Assembly: GCA_964414835.1 (NCBI GenBank)
Contig: CAYPWY010000035.1
Location: forward strand, 1-16,255
DNA length: 16,255 bases
Reading direction: 5' to 3'
Source: Eshraghiella sp964414835
Lineage (GTDB): Bacteria > Bacillota > Clostridia > Lachnospirales > Lachnospiraceae
Both the position numbers and the translations under genes were made by a program. Each line of letters opens with the position of its first letter. The first letter of the stretch is position 1. This document shows positions 8,677 through 15,464 of the stretch, one piece after another. The notes under the pieces were generated by a model. The model searched no databases. It was not told where the DNA came from and worked only from the letters and a program-made list of their open reading frames with translations.

Positions 8677-8704
8677 TTGCACCATAAGTGTAGTTAATTA
8701 AACT
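8677..8704 (+). promoter_or_regulatory. Candidate promoter for the XRE regulator
   Basis: TTGCAC (8677-8682) and TAAACT (8699-8704) are 16 bases apart and would start transcription near 8711, just before the ribosome site at 8728. The inverted repeat at 8687-8709 covers the spacer and -10 box. A competing perfect TATAAT at 8660-8665 lacks a convincing -35 box and would give a leader of about 70 bases containing the repeat. Confidence 0.3.
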
Positions 8705-8709
8705 ACACT
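8687..8709. promoter_or_regulatory. Inverted repeat, candidate operator between rel and the XRE gene
   Basis: The arms AGTGTAGTT (8687-8695) and AACTACACT (8701-8709) are perfect complements of 9 bp around a 5-base AT spacer. It lies in the divergent region between rel and the XRE gene and overlaps a candidate -10 box for the latter. Size and symmetry suit a dimeric XRE-type repressor, and autoregulation is a common arrangement in that family. As RNA it could also fold into a hairpin in the leader. No second copy was noticed in the window. Confidence 0.45.
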
Positions 8710-8740
8710 GTCAGTAAAGATTTTTTCAGGTGGTATGACT

Positions 8741-9034
8741 ATGTTAGTTACTATGGGTAAACGTCTTAAAAAATTAAGAACCGGCCGCAGGATGACACAG
8801 CAGCAGCTCGCAAGCCAAATAGGACTTGCTCCAAGCGCTATATCATCTTACGAATCCGGCAGCAGATATCCGTCATATGAGGTTCTTATAAAATATTCCA
8901 GAATATTTCATGTAACAACTGATTATATTCTGGGAATAGATGACCTTGACACTATTGATGTGTCAGGGCTGAGTGAATGTGAGAAAAATACGGTTATTCA
9001 GGTCATAAATACTTTCAGGAAATCCGGGGAATAG
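8741..9034 (+). CDS. Small XRE-family helix-turn-helix transcriptional regulator
   Basis: This is the only plus-strand gene of the window, encoding 97 residues. The N-terminal 65 residues form a Cro/C1-type DNA-binding domain: MGKRLKKLRTGRRMTQQQLA, then SQIGLAPSAISSYESGSRYP as the turn and recognition helix, then the stretch VLIKYSRIFHVTTDYILGI. The remaining 30 residues contain one likely helix (CEKNTVIQVINTFRKSG), possibly for dimerisation; no ligand or membrane domain is present. Three in-frame ATGs occur (8735, 8741, 8753). AGGTGG at 8728-8733 is 7 bases from the ATG at 8741 but only 1 base from that at 8735, so 8741 is preferred. It diverges from rel and converges on apt. Targets are unknown; the inverted repeat just upstream suggests self-control and possibly an effect on rel. 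Confidence 0.9.
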   Translation: MLVTMGKRLKKLRTGRRMTQQQLASQIGLAPSAISSYESGSRYPSYEVLIKYSRIFHVTTDYILGIDDLDTIDVSGLSECEKNTVIQVINTFRKSGE

Positions 9035-9068
9035 CTCTTGTGCGCATCATCACTTCCCCGGATATTTT
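9022..9068 (+). terminator. Hairpin terminator shared by convergent XRE gene and apt, built from their coding ends
   Basis: ATCCGGGGAA (9022-9031) pairs perfectly with TTCCCCGGAT (9054-9063), giving a GC-rich 10-bp stem with a 22-base loop, followed on the plus strand by ATTTT. The left arm encodes the last residues of the XRE protein and the right arm encodes the KYPGK end of Apt. The stop codons of both genes lie in or at the edge of the loop. On the minus strand no clear T-run follows, so termination of apt transcripts here is less certain. Confidence 0.55.
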
Positions 9069-9574
9069 ATAACTGAAACAACATCATATCCCGAAAGTTT
9101 ATTTCTGCCTTCAAGTCCTGCAAGCTCAATAAGAAACGCAATCTTTACAACCTTTCCTCCAAGCTGCTCCACCATGCTTATCATTGCTTCCGTTGTACCT
9201 CCTGTTGCAATCAGGTCATCAACAATTACAACCTTCTGCCCCGGCTTAACAGAATCCTTATGCATCTCAATTACTGCCTTTCCATACTCCAGCTCATATT
9301 CTGCCTCTACAGTATCACATGGCAGCTTACCCTTCTTGCGTACAGGCACAAAAGCTTTATGATTCTTATACGCAATGGGAACGCCGAATATGAAGCCTCT
9401 TGACTCAGGTCCCACAACAACATCATAATCCGTTCCCTTCAAAAGTTCATCAATACTGTCCACTGCAAGCGAAAGTCCGTCGGCATCCTGAATGACGCTT
9501 GTTACATCACGGAACATTATTCCCTCTTCCGGAAAATCAGGTATCGTTCTTACATATTCTTCTATTTTTTTCAT
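9050..9574 (-). CDS. apt: Adenine phosphoribosyltransferase
   Basis: Apt salvages adenine, joining it to PRPP to give AMP and pyrophosphate in the cytosol. The 174-residue length is normal. The N-terminal signature IPDFPEEGIMFRDVT (11-25) and VVGPESRGFIFG (53-64) are typical of Apt, and VVIVDDLIATGGT (115-127) is the PRPP-binding loop. R79-K80-K81 and E97-Y98 lie in the flexible catalytic loop region. The ATG has GGAGGA 9 bases upstream. It follows recJ by 18 bases in the same direction and is the last gene of the secDF-recJ-apt group. Apt immediately next to rel is a frequent arrangement in Gram-positive bacteria; here the two are separated by the inverted XRE gene. Confidence 0.96.
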   Translation of the reverse strand: MKKIEEYVRTIPDFPEEGIMFRDVTSVIQDADGLSLAVDSIDELLKGTDYDVVVGPESRGFIFGVPIAYKNHKAFVPVRKKGKLPCDTVEAEYELEYGKAVIEMHKDSVKPGQKVVIVDDLIATGGTTEAMISMVEQLGGKVVKIAFLIELAGLEGRNKLSGYDVVSVIKYPGK

Positions 9575-9592
9575 AATTTAAGTTCCTCCTGT

Positions 9593-11314
9593 CTACTCAT
9601 CAATGCGGTATCCCGTTACACATATCTGCAGCCGCATATTTCCGTGAAACTCATTAATCTCAGGGTAATATGTACAGGATATTTTACCTTTTCTATTATA
9701 AACCTTTTCAAGCTCAGTACAAGGGAAAAATCCCACCGCATCAATAGCTGCGCCGTTATCCTTGCCAAGCACAAGCCTTGTAAAATTTCCTTCCCTGCCG
9801 ATTGCTTTAATATTGCGGATTGTAAGATTTTTGTCGGCAAAAACAGGCTTAGTATTGGCTTTCCCAAAAGGCGCCAGCAATTCCAGCTGTCTCACCAAAG
9901 ATTCATTTATGTATTCTATAGGCATAGGTACGTCTATCCATATTTTTTCAGTCAAGTCCTCATCTGTAAGACCGCAGAGCTCATTAAGCTTTTCACGGAG
10001 CAGCCCGATATTTTTTTCAGGAAGCGATAAACCTGCCGCCATGGGATGGCCTCCGAATCTGGTAAAAAGCTCACTGCACTGTGACAGCTTCTCAAACATA
10101 TTATAGCACTCAACAGACCGCCCGGAGCCTTTAACCCCTTCTTCCGCACGAGTCAGCACAATAACAGGCTTATAATATCGCTCTCTTATCCTTCCCGCTA
10201 CAATTCCCGCAATACTTTCATGACAGTCAGGGAGAAAAATAACAAGAACCTTGTCATCTTTAAGTTCTCCGTCTTCCACAAGCTCCACCGCCTTTTTTAC
10301 CGCCTCATTGGTAAGCTTTTTGCGCTGGTCATTAAGGTCCTTAAGTTCTCCGGCATGGCGTTCGGCTTCCTCCCTGTTGTCGGTCAGCAGCATTTCCAAT
10401 GCCCTTTTTGCAGTATCAAGCCTTCCGCTTGCATTAAGACATGGTCCCAGCACAAAGCCTATATGATATGCGCTGACAGCATCCTTATTGACACCTGTAA
10501 CAGTCATCAAAGCTTTAAGACCATAATTGTCTGTGTGTGCCATAAGCTTTAGTCCCTCACGGACGATTATCCGGTTTTCATCCAGCAAATCCACTATATC
10601 ACCAACTGTGGCTATGGCGGCGAACTGCAAAAGCTCTTTAAGAAGCGTCTTATCCCCATTATGCTTCTCAAGCATACAAATAATGAACTTATATGCTATT
10701 CCGGCACCGCACAGCATTTTAAAGGGATATTCACAAGCATTTTGTTTTGGATCCACAATGGCGTCAGCAGGCGGAAGCTTATAAATTCTCCTGCCCTCCA
10801 CTTCATCATACTGTACATCATGATGGTCTGTAACCACAACCGTAATCCCAAGCTCTTTTGCATATGCAATCTGCTCCACTGCCGCAATACCATTGTCACA
10901 GGTTATAATTGTATCCACACCTGAATCATATGCTGTCTTTATTAGATTTTCATTAATTCCGTAGCCGTCCGCAATTCTGTCAGGCACTTCATAATCCACA
11001 CTGGCGCCGCAGGCTTTCAGCCCTTTAAACAAGATATAGATGGAACAAATTCCATCTATATCATAATCACCTATAATGCGGATTTTTTTACCATGAGCGA
11101 TGGATTCTGATATAATCCCCACTGCTTTTTCCATATCCTTCATAAGCAAAGGCTTGTGCAGTGACTCCAGCGTACCGTTAAGATACATATTAATATTCTC
11201 ATCGCCATCTATATCGCGGTTACGGATAACTCTGGCAACCACCGGGTCAATTTCGAAGCGGCTGCCTATTGCCTTAAAATCGGCTTTCTTAGAATATACC
11301 CGCCATTCCTGCAT
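9593..11314 (-). CDS. recJ: Single-stranded-DNA-specific 5'-3' exonuclease RecJ
   Basis: RecJ degrades single-stranded DNA from the 5' end during recombination and repair and is a member of the DHH phosphoesterase family. The 573-residue protein shows motif I GDYDIDGI (82-89), motif II TCDNGIA (138-144), the name-giving VTDHH (161-165), and CGAGIAYK near 202-209. The DHHA1 part carries SGRLDTA and the RFGGHPMAAGLSL motif, and a C-terminal OB-like domain follows. Length fits the compact core RecJ without the extra C-terminal domain seen in Bacillus. The ATG begins one base after the secDF stop (TAATATG) and the ribosome site is only AAGAAAG-like, so expression probably depends on translational coupling to secDF. 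Confidence 0.95.
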   Translation of the reverse strand: MQEWRVYSKKADFKAIGSRFEIDPVVARVIRNRDIDGDENINMYLNGTLESLHKPLLMKDMEKAVGIISESIAHGKKIRIIGDYDIDGICSIYILFKGLKACGASVDYEVPDRIADGYGINENLIKTAYDSGVDTIITCDNGIAAVEQIAYAKELGITVVVTDHHDVQYDEVEGRRIYKLPPADAIVDPKQNACEYPFKMLCGAGIAYKFIICMLEKHNGDKTLLKELLQFAAIATVGDIVDLLDENRIIVREGLKLMAHTDNYGLKALMTVTGVNKDAVSAYHIGFVLGPCLNASGRLDTAKRALEMLLTDNREEAERHAGELKDLNDQRKKLTNEAVKKAVELVEDGELKDDKVLVIFLPDCHESIAGIVAGRIRERYYKPVIVLTRAEEGVKGSGRSVECYNMFEKLSQCSELFTRFGGHPMAAGLSLPEKNIGLLREKLNELCGLTDEDLTEKIWIDVPMPIEYINESLVRQLELLAPFGKANTKPVFADKNLTIRNIKAIGREGNFTRLVLGKDNGAAIDAVGFFPCTELEKVYNRKGKISCTYYPEINEFHGNMRLQICVTGYRIDE

Positions 11315-11315
11315 A

Positions 11316-13598
11316 TTATAGTTCTTTCTTAAGTGCTCTCTTATATGAAGCCTTCTTCATTGTAAACCAAAGCGCTCCTGATATGCATACTGATGAGTAT
11401 GCACCGATTACAATACCTACCATAATAGGCGCGGCAAATTCTCTGATTGATGATACGCCGATTATGAAAAGGATAAGCACCATAATAAATGTTGTGAGTG
11501 ATGTGTTAATGCTTCGTGAAAGCGTTGCCGTTATACTCTTGTTGACAACCTCTGCAAGAGATTCCTTCTGCATTGCTTTCATATTCTCTCTTATTCGGTC
11601 AAAAATAACGATTGTTGCGTTAATTGAGTAACCGACTATAGTAAGCATACATGCAATAAATGTGTTGCCCACATTGGTTCTTGATATGGCATAGAAACCA
11701 AGTACTATAAGCACATCATGCACAAGTGCAATTATTGCGCTTGTGGCAAACTTAACATCCCTGAATCGAATCCAGATATAGATAAGCATACATACTGTGG
11801 CTACAATGACAGCAATAACGGCATCTCTTCTCATCTCCGAGCTTACTGTGGCACTGATATTTTCAGAATTTACTATATCATTATCTGTCGTATCGATTCC
11901 GAAGTTCTCCGCCAAGGCTTCATTAAGCGCCCTACGCTGGTCGGAATCAAGCATCTGTGTCTTAAACACTATTGTGTTGCTTCCCTTGACCTGCTGCTGC
12001 TGAACGGTCTTGGTTCCTGTAACCTCTTTAATCAAAGGGATAATATCAGACTCAACCTGTTCCAGTGTATATTCCTCGTTAAATGTAACACTTGTAGATG
12101 TACCGCCTGAAAACTCAAGGTCAAAATTGAATATTCCCTCGCCTTTGGCGCCATGTACCACAAGGAACACAACTCCCGTTGCGATAAGAAGTCCTGAAAG
12201 CGAGAACCATATTTTTCTTTTGCTTAAGAAACTTACTGACTTTCTTTCTCTGGCAATTCCATACATGGAAACCTTATTGCAACCGCAGTTGAAAAGAAGG
12301 AGAAGCACCCATCTTGCCACAAGAAGCGATGTGAGCATTGATAAAACAATACCGATTCCAAGAGTAAGTGCAAAGCCTCTTACCGTACCGGTTCCGATAA
12401 TACCAAGCACAACTGCCGCAATAAGCGTTGTCACATTACCATCAACAATAGCAGAAAGAGCTTTCTGGAAACCTATTTTAATTGCGTTGCGGACAGATAT
12501 ACCTGATGCAAGCTCCTCCCTGATTCTGGCAAATATAATTACATTGGCATCAACCGCCATACCTATTGACAGGACGATACCTGCAATACCCGGAAGCGTA
12601 AGTGTAAGATTAAACACATTAAGTATAAGAAGCATTGCCGCCGTATATATGACAAGTGAGAGGCTTGCTGCAACTCCCGGTATTCTGTAATATGCAATCA
12701 TAAATATGAACAAAAGTATAAATCCGATTATACCTGCAAGAACGCTTGTCCTGATTGCCTCCTGACCAAGTGTGGCTCCCACCACCTTTGAACTGATTTC
12801 CTCAAGTTCAACCGGAAGTGCTCCGATTCTGATATATGAAGCGATATTTTTGGCTTCATCCAATGATGACATACCGCTGATTACACCTGAACCTGTTGTA
12901 ATTTTATTGCTTACTGTAGGAACGCTTATGAAGCTTCCGTCATAATATACACCGATTGACCAATGAGTTGTAGCTTCAACGGCTCTGGCTGTGGCTTCAG
13001 CAAACTTATTGGTACCCTCGCTGTTAAGTTCAAAGGCAACAACAGGGTCATTTGAACCGGTAGTCTCATCTTTCTGGTAAACACCCTGACAATCCTTAAT
13101 ATCCTCACCCGTAAGGACTATACTTCCATCTGCTTCAAGCTCCTCAAGTGTTTTGAGAAGGTGATAGCCATAAACGGTGTTTCCGTCTTCGTCCTCATAT
13201 GTTCCCAGTTCATAGTTGGCAGTCGTTCCGTCACTTCCATACTGCAGTATGAAATATATCGAACCCGGTTTACCAAGATTCTCAAGAACCGCTTCAGCGT
13301 CATCCGCTCCCGGAATTTCAATTGTAATTCTGTCAGAGCCTTCTGAATAAACCTGTGCTCCGTCATACTGTGAAAGACGCGCCTGCATCTTATACACTGT
13401 ATCAGATAAATCCTGTGATGTTACATCTCCCAATGCACGATAGGTGATGCTGACACCTCCTGCAAGGTCAAGACCTAAAGTAATATTTTCCGCCTTACCC
13501 TTGCCGCCGTTGCCCCATCCGATTATTACGGTGTAGCACATTAATCCCAAAACTGCCAATAAAACAATTATGGATATGATTTTTTTCCAAGCTTTCAT
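11316..13598 (-). CDS. secDF: Fused preprotein translocase subunit SecDF
   Basis: SecD and SecF assist the SecYEG channel by using the proton gradient to pull exported proteins across the membrane. Here they are one 760-residue polypeptide, as in Bacillus. An N-terminal membrane helix (about residues 7-27) is followed by LGLDLAGGVSITYRA (about 41-55), a large external domain, and the SecD membrane bundle beginning near residue 275 with the motif GMAVDANVIIFARIREEL. After about residue 450 the SecF half starts with a new membrane helix, DLEFSGGTSTSV, a small external domain, and a second bundle with GYSINATIVIFDRIREN. The start ATG has AGGAGGA 4-5 bases upstream. A gap of 135 bases separates it from scfB and only 1 base from recJ. 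Its position directly after the SCIFF genes may matter for peptide export, but SecDF is a general housekeeping factor. Confidence 0.96.
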   Translation of the reverse strand: MKAWKKIISIIVLLAVLGLMCYTVIIGWGNGGKGKAENITLGLDLAGGVSITYRALGDVTSQDLSDTVYKMQARLSQYDGAQVYSEGSDRITIEIPGADDAEAVLENLGKPGSIYFILQYGSDGTTANYELGTYEDEDGNTVYGYHLLKTLEELEADGSIVLTGEDIKDCQGVYQKDETTGSNDPVVAFELNSEGTNKFAEATARAVEATTHWSIGVYYDGSFISVPTVSNKITTGSGVISGMSSLDEAKNIASYIRIGALPVELEEISSKVVGATLGQEAIRTSVLAGIIGFILLFIFMIAYYRIPGVAASLSLVIYTAAMLLILNVFNLTLTLPGIAGIVLSIGMAVDANVIIFARIREELASGISVRNAIKIGFQKALSAIVDGNVTTLIAAVVLGIIGTGTVRGFALTLGIGIVLSMLTSLLVARWVLLLLFNCGCNKVSMYGIARERKSVSFLSKRKIWFSLSGLLIATGVVFLVVHGAKGEGIFNFDLEFSGGTSTSVTFNEEYTLEQVESDIIPLIKEVTGTKTVQQQQVKGSNTIVFKTQMLDSDQRRALNEALAENFGIDTTDNDIVNSENISATVSSEMRRDAVIAVIVATVCMLIYIWIRFRDVKFATSAIIALVHDVLIVLGFYAISRTNVGNTFIACMLTIVGYSINATIVIFDRIRENMKAMQKESLAEVVNKSITATLSRSINTSLTTFIMVLILFIIGVSSIREFAAPIMVGIVIGAYSSVCISGALWFTMKKASYKRALKKEL

Positions 13599-13620
13599 AA
13601 TTCCTCCTAAAATATTGTTT

Positions 13621-13642
13621 ATTATTAAGAATATTTAATAAT
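13621..13642. repeat. AT-rich inverted repeat ahead of secDF
   Basis: ATTATTAA (13621-13628) and TTAATAAT (13635-13642) are perfect 8-bp arms around a 6-base spacer, 23 bases upstream of the secDF start. Being purely AT it may arise by chance in promoter-like DNA. No convincing -35/-10 pair could be fixed in this gap. Confidence 0.3.
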
Positions 13643-13670
13643 TTATGTCATAACGGCGCTTCCTCATCAT
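13635..13670 (-). CDS. Possible 11-residue basic mini-ORF, overlapping the one upstream
   Basis: Reads MMRKRRYDINY and stops. It overlaps the hydrophobic mini-ORF upstream by four bases (ATGA), the classic start-stop coupling arrangement. Joined by a single-base shift, the two would make a small one-pass membrane peptide of about 29 residues with a basic tail. It has no ribosome site of its own. Coding status is speculative. Confidence 0.2.
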   Translation of the reverse strand: MMRKRRYDINY

Positions 13671-13723
13671 CGGACTGCTGCCGCAAACATCAGATAAAGT
13701 ATGAGCATAACCGATATTGTCAT
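13667..13723 (-). CDS. Possible 18-residue hydrophobic mini-ORF between scfB and secDF
   Basis: Reads MTISVMLILYLMFAAAVR, long enough and hydrophobic enough for a short membrane helix, beginning 10 bases after the scfB stop. The ribosome site is weak (GGA 5 bases upstream), so translation would depend on coupling to scfB. No homologue is recognised. It could be a real microprotein, the first half of a frameshifted 29-residue peptide, or chance. Confidence 0.25.
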   Translation of the reverse strand: MTISVMLILYLMFAAAVR

Positions 13724-13733
13724 GGCAATCCGT

Positions 13734-15140
13734 TTAGCAGTGTACCTGAATATCACCATAATCCTCAGCTTCAACGCCTTCCTCTGCCAATGCGCATTTA
13801 ATCATAATTGCGCACTCAACTCTCTTCTGCTGTAATTTGCAGGCTATCTCATAAGGTTCATCTATGTCCTTATTGAAATTATACGCATTGGCGGAACATC
13901 CGCCGCTGCAGTAGAACTTGCAAAAACAGTCCTTGCACTTATCCTTAGTATATACATTGCTGTAATTAAACTTAGTTCTTATATCTTGTGTCTTAATGCC
14001 CTCATAGACATTACCCATTAAAAACTCCTCATGACCCACGAACTGATGACACGGATAAAAGTCCCCCCACGGCGTAACCGCAAGATACTCCGTTCCGCAG
14101 CCGCAGCCCGACAGACGCTTGTACACACATGGACCTCCCGTCAAATCTACCATAAAATGAAAGAAATTAAAGCCATTTCCCGCTTTCTCCCTTTTAATCA
14201 TCTCAACGGCAAGCTTGTCATACTCTTCGTATATCTTAGGCAAATCCTCCGGTCTCAATGCATAGTCTTCACTGTCCTCTGCCACAACCGGCTCCACTGA
14301 TATCTGCTTAAAGCCTTTGTCCGCCAAATCAAGCACATCCTTTGAAAAATCAAGATTATTGCGGGTAAAAGTTCCCCTGACATAGTAATTGGTCTGATTG
14401 CGTGACTGTGCCGCCTTTTGGAATTTAGGCATTATAAGGTCATAGCTTCCCGCTCCGTTGCGGAAAGGTCTCATCATATCGTGGATTTCCCTTCGTCCGT
14501 CTACGCTGAGTACAAGATTTCCGCACTCCCTGTTGACAAAATCAAGAATTTCATCATTAAGCAGCACACCGTTGGTTGTCATTGTAAAACGGAATTTTTT
14601 ATCGTTAGTCTTTTCCAGCTGTCTTCCGTACTCCACAATTTCCTTGACTACCTGAAAATTCATAAGCGGCTCGCCGCCAAAAAAATCCACCTCAAGATTA
14701 CGTCTGTGTCCGGAATTGGCAACCAGAAAATCAAGTGCCTTTTTCCCGACCTCGGCGCTCATAAGCGCACGTCTTCCATGGTATTCGCCCTCCTCGGCGA
14801 AACAGTATTTGCAGGCAAGATTGCAGTCGTGGGCAATATGAAGACACATAGCCTTAACAATATTGTCCTTTGCCTTCTGCTCCGTAAACTGCTCTATACA
14901 TGCCTCATATATGTCATCGGTAAAAAGCACCTCGTCTTCTTTAAGTGCCTTTATCTCGTTATATGCTTCTTCAATATCCTCCAAAGAATATCTGCCGGAA
15001 AGCTTATCCGTAATCTCTTCCTCAGTATTATCCAAAAATAGAGGTATCATATCATATACGATTTCATCCACAACGTGTACTGAACCGCTATTTATGTCAA
15101 GGACTATATTGTAACCGTTATTTTTGTACTGATGTATCAA
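13734..15140 (-). CDS. scfB: SCIFF peptide maturase, radical SAM/SPASM thioether-forming enzyme
   Basis: ScfB modifies the adjacent six-cysteine SCIFF peptide, forming Cys-to-Thr thioether links by radical chemistry (known from the clostridial homologue CteB). With the start chosen here it has 468 residues. An N-terminal peptide-recognition (RRE/PqqD-like) domain, IHQYKNNGYNIVLDINSGSV onward to about residue 80, is followed by the radical SAM motif CNLACKYC (Cys 106, 110, 113) and FFGGEPLMNF (about 153-162). The C-terminal SPASM region has a dense cysteine set (338, 346, 348, 364, 402, 405, 407, 411, 415, 434), enough for two auxiliary iron-sulfur clusters. A longer GTG start at 15173 is possible, but it would bury the perfect ribosome site inside the coding region. 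The TTG at 15138-15140 has AAGGAGG 5 bases upstream and yields the family-typical N-terminus IHQYKNNGYN. The scfB start lies 100 bases past the scfA stop. Confidence 0.95.
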   Translation of the reverse strand: MIHQYKNNGYNIVLDINSGSVHVVDEIVYDMIPLFLDNTEEEITDKLSGRYSLEDIEEAYNEIKALKEDEVLFTDDIYEACIEQFTEQKAKDNIVKAMCLHIAHDCNLACKYCFAEEGEYHGRRALMSAEVGKKALDFLVANSGHRRNLEVDFFGGEPLMNFQVVKEIVEYGRQLEKTNDKKFRFTMTTNGVLLNDEILDFVNRECGNLVLSVDGRREIHDMMRPFRNGAGSYDLIMPKFQKAAQSRNQTNYYVRGTFTRNNLDFSKDVLDLADKGFKQISVEPVVAEDSEDYALRPEDLPKIYEEYDKLAVEMIKREKAGNGFNFFHFMVDLTGGPCVYKRLSGCGCGTEYLAVTPWGDFYPCHQFVGHEEFLMGNVYEGIKTQDIRTKFNYSNVYTKDKCKDCFCKFYCSGGCSANAYNFNKDIDEPYEIACKLQQKRVECAIMIKCALAEEGVEAEDYGDIQVHC

Positions 15141-15145
15141 AATAT

Positions 15146-15152
15146 CCTCCTT
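15146..15152 (-). promoter_or_regulatory. Ribosome binding site fixing the TTG start of scfB
   Basis: AAGGAGG on the minus strand, 5 bases before the TTG at 15138-15140. The identical string AAGGAGGATAT occurs before scfA, so both genes have near-optimal sites. Confidence 0.8.
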
Positions 15153-15179
15153 ACAAAGCCTCTGCGCTTCCACACTAAG

Positions 15180-15215
15180 AAGAGAGTGCCGGTGTCCTTG
15201 TCCTCACACTCTCTT
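15180..15215 (-). other. Intercistronic hairpin between scfA and scfB
   Basis: AAGAGAGTG and CACTCTCTT form a perfect 9-bp stem (arms 15180-15188 and 15207-15215) with an 18-base loop, located 26 bases past the scfA stop. It lacks a clean T-run, so it is either a partial terminator or a 3' stabilising structure that would let the precursor peptide be made in excess over its maturase. The scfB ribosome site is outside the stem. Confidence 0.45.
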
Positions 15216-15240
15216 ATGGCTCTGAATATTCTAAATAAAA

Positions 15241-15381
15241 CTATTTGTTCTCGCAGCTCTGGTTTCCTACTGTACATGATGTCTTACATGCTGACTGGCA
15301 TGATGTCTGGCACTCACCGCATCCGCCCTTCTTAGCTGTTTCCTTAAGATTCTTAGTGTTGATAGTCTTGATGTGTTTCAT
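15241..15381 (-). CDS. scfA: SCIFF ranthipeptide precursor (six cysteines in forty-five residues)
   Basis: The gene encodes a 46-residue peptide beginning MKHIKTINTKNLKETAKKGG, the conserved leader of the SCIFF family, followed by a core with cysteines at 21, 24, 28, 32, 36 and 43 and threonines at 26, 34 and 37. In this family a radical SAM enzyme links cysteine sulfur to threonine. Residues Cys32 and Thr37, the pair I recall as cross-linked in the clostridial homologue CteA, are both present. The mature product is classed as a ranthipeptide; proposed signalling roles come from other Clostridia. The ATG at 15379-15381 has AAGGAGG 9 bases upstream, and a strong promoter lies about 50 bases before it. 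The gene is too short for many gene callers. No dedicated transporter or protease is next to it, though secDF follows the maturase. Confidence 0.96.
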   Translation of the reverse strand: MKHIKTINTKNLKETAKKGGCGECQTSCQSACKTSCTVGNQSCENK

Positions 15382-15436
15382 TATGTATATCCTCCTTATG
15401 AAGCTCCACAAACCTATTCTGAATTGTGTTTAGCTG

Positions 15437-15464
15437 ATTATATCATAAATACTTGAATTGTAAA
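15437..15464 (-). promoter_or_regulatory. Strong sigma-A promoter for scfA, with extended -10
   Basis: On the minus strand TTTACA (15459-15464) and TATAAT (15437-15442) are 16 bases apart, and TGA directly precedes TATAAT, giving an extended -10 element. Transcription would start near 15430, about 50 bases before scfA. The match is among the best in the window, in keeping with high expression of a small precursor. Confidence 0.75.

Noticed and set aside
12010..12690. Plus-strand open frame of 226 codons opposite secDF
   Set aside because: Shadow of the SecDF membrane region; the Thr/Ser/Pro-rich translation is a by-product of hydrophobic codons on the other strand.
13650..13700. Bulged GC hairpin (CGGC...GCCG) between scfB and secDF as terminator
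   Set aside because: The stem is interrupted by bulges and is not followed by a T-run, so I do not call termination here.
14418..15041. Plus-strand open frame of 207 codons opposite scfB
   Set aside because: Antisense to the radical SAM core of the maturase; no start signal or family resemblance.
15141..15173. N-terminal extension of ScfB to a GTG start
   Set aside because: It contains the best ribosome site of the region, and the added residues do not belong to the family N-terminus.
15132..15433. Two short plus-strand frames over scfA
   Set aside because: They lie opposite the SCIFF precursor, whose six-cysteine pattern, leader, promoter and ribosome site establish the minus strand as coding.
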